From NCBI GenBank assembly GCA_019413955.1, contig DXMX01000072.1, positions 1 to 8,897 on the forward strand: a stretch of DNA of 8,897 nt. The letters run 5' to 3'. The notes below the pieces were generated by a model. That model was not told the origin of the DNA and did no database searches. It saw only the letters and a list, made by a program, of their open reading frames with translations. Position numbers and translations under genes: made by a program. Each line of letters begins with the position of its first letter. Position 1 is the stretch's first letter. Positions 8,368-8,897 of the stretch are shown here, piece after piece. The DNA comes from Collinsella sp. Lineage in GTDB: Bacteria > Actinomycetota > Coriobacteriia > Coriobacteriales > Coriobacteriaceae.

Positions 8368-8897
8368 CGTTGCGACTCTTGGAGAACTCAGTCTCGGCGA
8401 CGGAAAATACGGTATCGCCGCTTCGGCAGTTGATTATGATGCGGAATTACCTGCATATCTTCGTATTACGGATATCAACGACGACGGCACCCTGAATTGG
8501 AACGACCGCAAATCGGTAGACGACCCCGCCGCTTACAAATACATGCTGAGAGATGGCGATATCGTTTTCGCCAGAACGGGCAACAGTACCGGAAGGAATT
8601 ATTACTACGATTCTCGCGACGGCGAGTTTGCCTTCGCGGGCTTCTTAATTCGCTTCTCGCTGGACGATAAGAAAGTTAATCCTCGCTATGTCAAATACTA
8701 TGCCCAGTCGAAAGCTTATTGGGACTGGGTGGCCTCTTTTAACACCGGCAGCACCAGAGGCAATATCAATGCTAAAACTTACGCACAGATGCCAATCCCC
8801 CTGCCCGATCGCCCGACGCAAGACTCAATCGTTACACTATGCGACTCTATCTCGAATATAATCCGACTCAACACTACGCTAAATGGCTATTTAGCTG
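8357..8897 (+). CDS. hsdS: Type I restriction-modification S subunit (3' partial)
   Basis: The ATG at 8357 lies inside the end of hsdM (ATGAACTTTAG holds both this start and the hsdM stop). The frame is open for 180 codons to the window edge. It covers the first target-recognition domain (YLRITDINDDGTL near the start, then GDIVFARTGNSTG). The conserved end of a TRD follows, with NTGSTRGNINAK (from residue 129) and the PIPLPD/PTQDSIV transition into the first conserved helix. HsdS sets the DNA sequence recognised by both HsdM and HsdR; the second domain is outside the window. No classic strong ribosome binding site precedes it, so translation is likely coupled to hsdM. The recognition sequence cannot be read from this. 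Confidence 0.96.
   Translation, partial: MNFSVATLGELSLGDGKYGIAASAVDYDAELPAYLRITDINDDGTLNWNDRKSVDDPAAYKYMLRDGDIVFARTGNSTGRNYYYDSRDGEFAFAGFLIRFSLDDKKVNPRYVKYYAQSKAYWDWVASFNTGSTRGNINAKTYAQMPIPLPDRPTQDSIVTLCDSISNIIRLNTTLNGYLA

Overview
The window looks like a chromosomal accessory segment of a moderately GC-rich bacterium. Codon use and gene style fit a gut actinobacterium of the class Coriobacteriia, such as Collinsella. That is an inference from composition and remembered protein style, not from a marker gene. No rRNA, tRNA, CRISPR array or intact transposase gene was seen.

Left part (1-717): the C-terminal end of a gene cut by the window edge, closed by a near-perfect intrinsic terminator (221-261). 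Next is a small leftward gene for a PH-like domain protein (280-549) with its own candidate promoter (595-624).

Middle part (718-2876): three rightward genes with short gaps that could be one transcript. They encode a DUF1016/YhcG-type PD-(D/E)xK nuclease, an ADP-ribosylglycohydrolase with its metal-binding motifs intact, and a very acidic 73-residue protein of unknown function. No ADP-ribosyltransferase is visible for the hydrolase to counteract.

Gap (2877-3739): about 860 bases without a convincing gene, but not featureless. It has two nested long-range inverted repeats, two local hairpins (one terminator-like), iterated TTGCCCG and CCGCGG words, a possible 30-codon ORF with a ribosome binding site, a leftward promoter-like sequence, and an operator-like dyad plus extended -10 just before hsdR.

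Right part (3740-8897): a type I restriction-modification operon in the order hsdR-hsdM-hsdS. HsdR (nuclease and translocase) and HsdM (adenine methyltransferase) are complete with key motifs intact. hsdS overlaps hsdM by 11 bases and runs off the window after its first target-recognition domain. The DUF1016 nuclease is a frequent neighbour of such operons, so the segment reads as a small defence island. The most speculative but most interesting parts are the structured gap and the unexplained hydrolase/acidic-protein pair.
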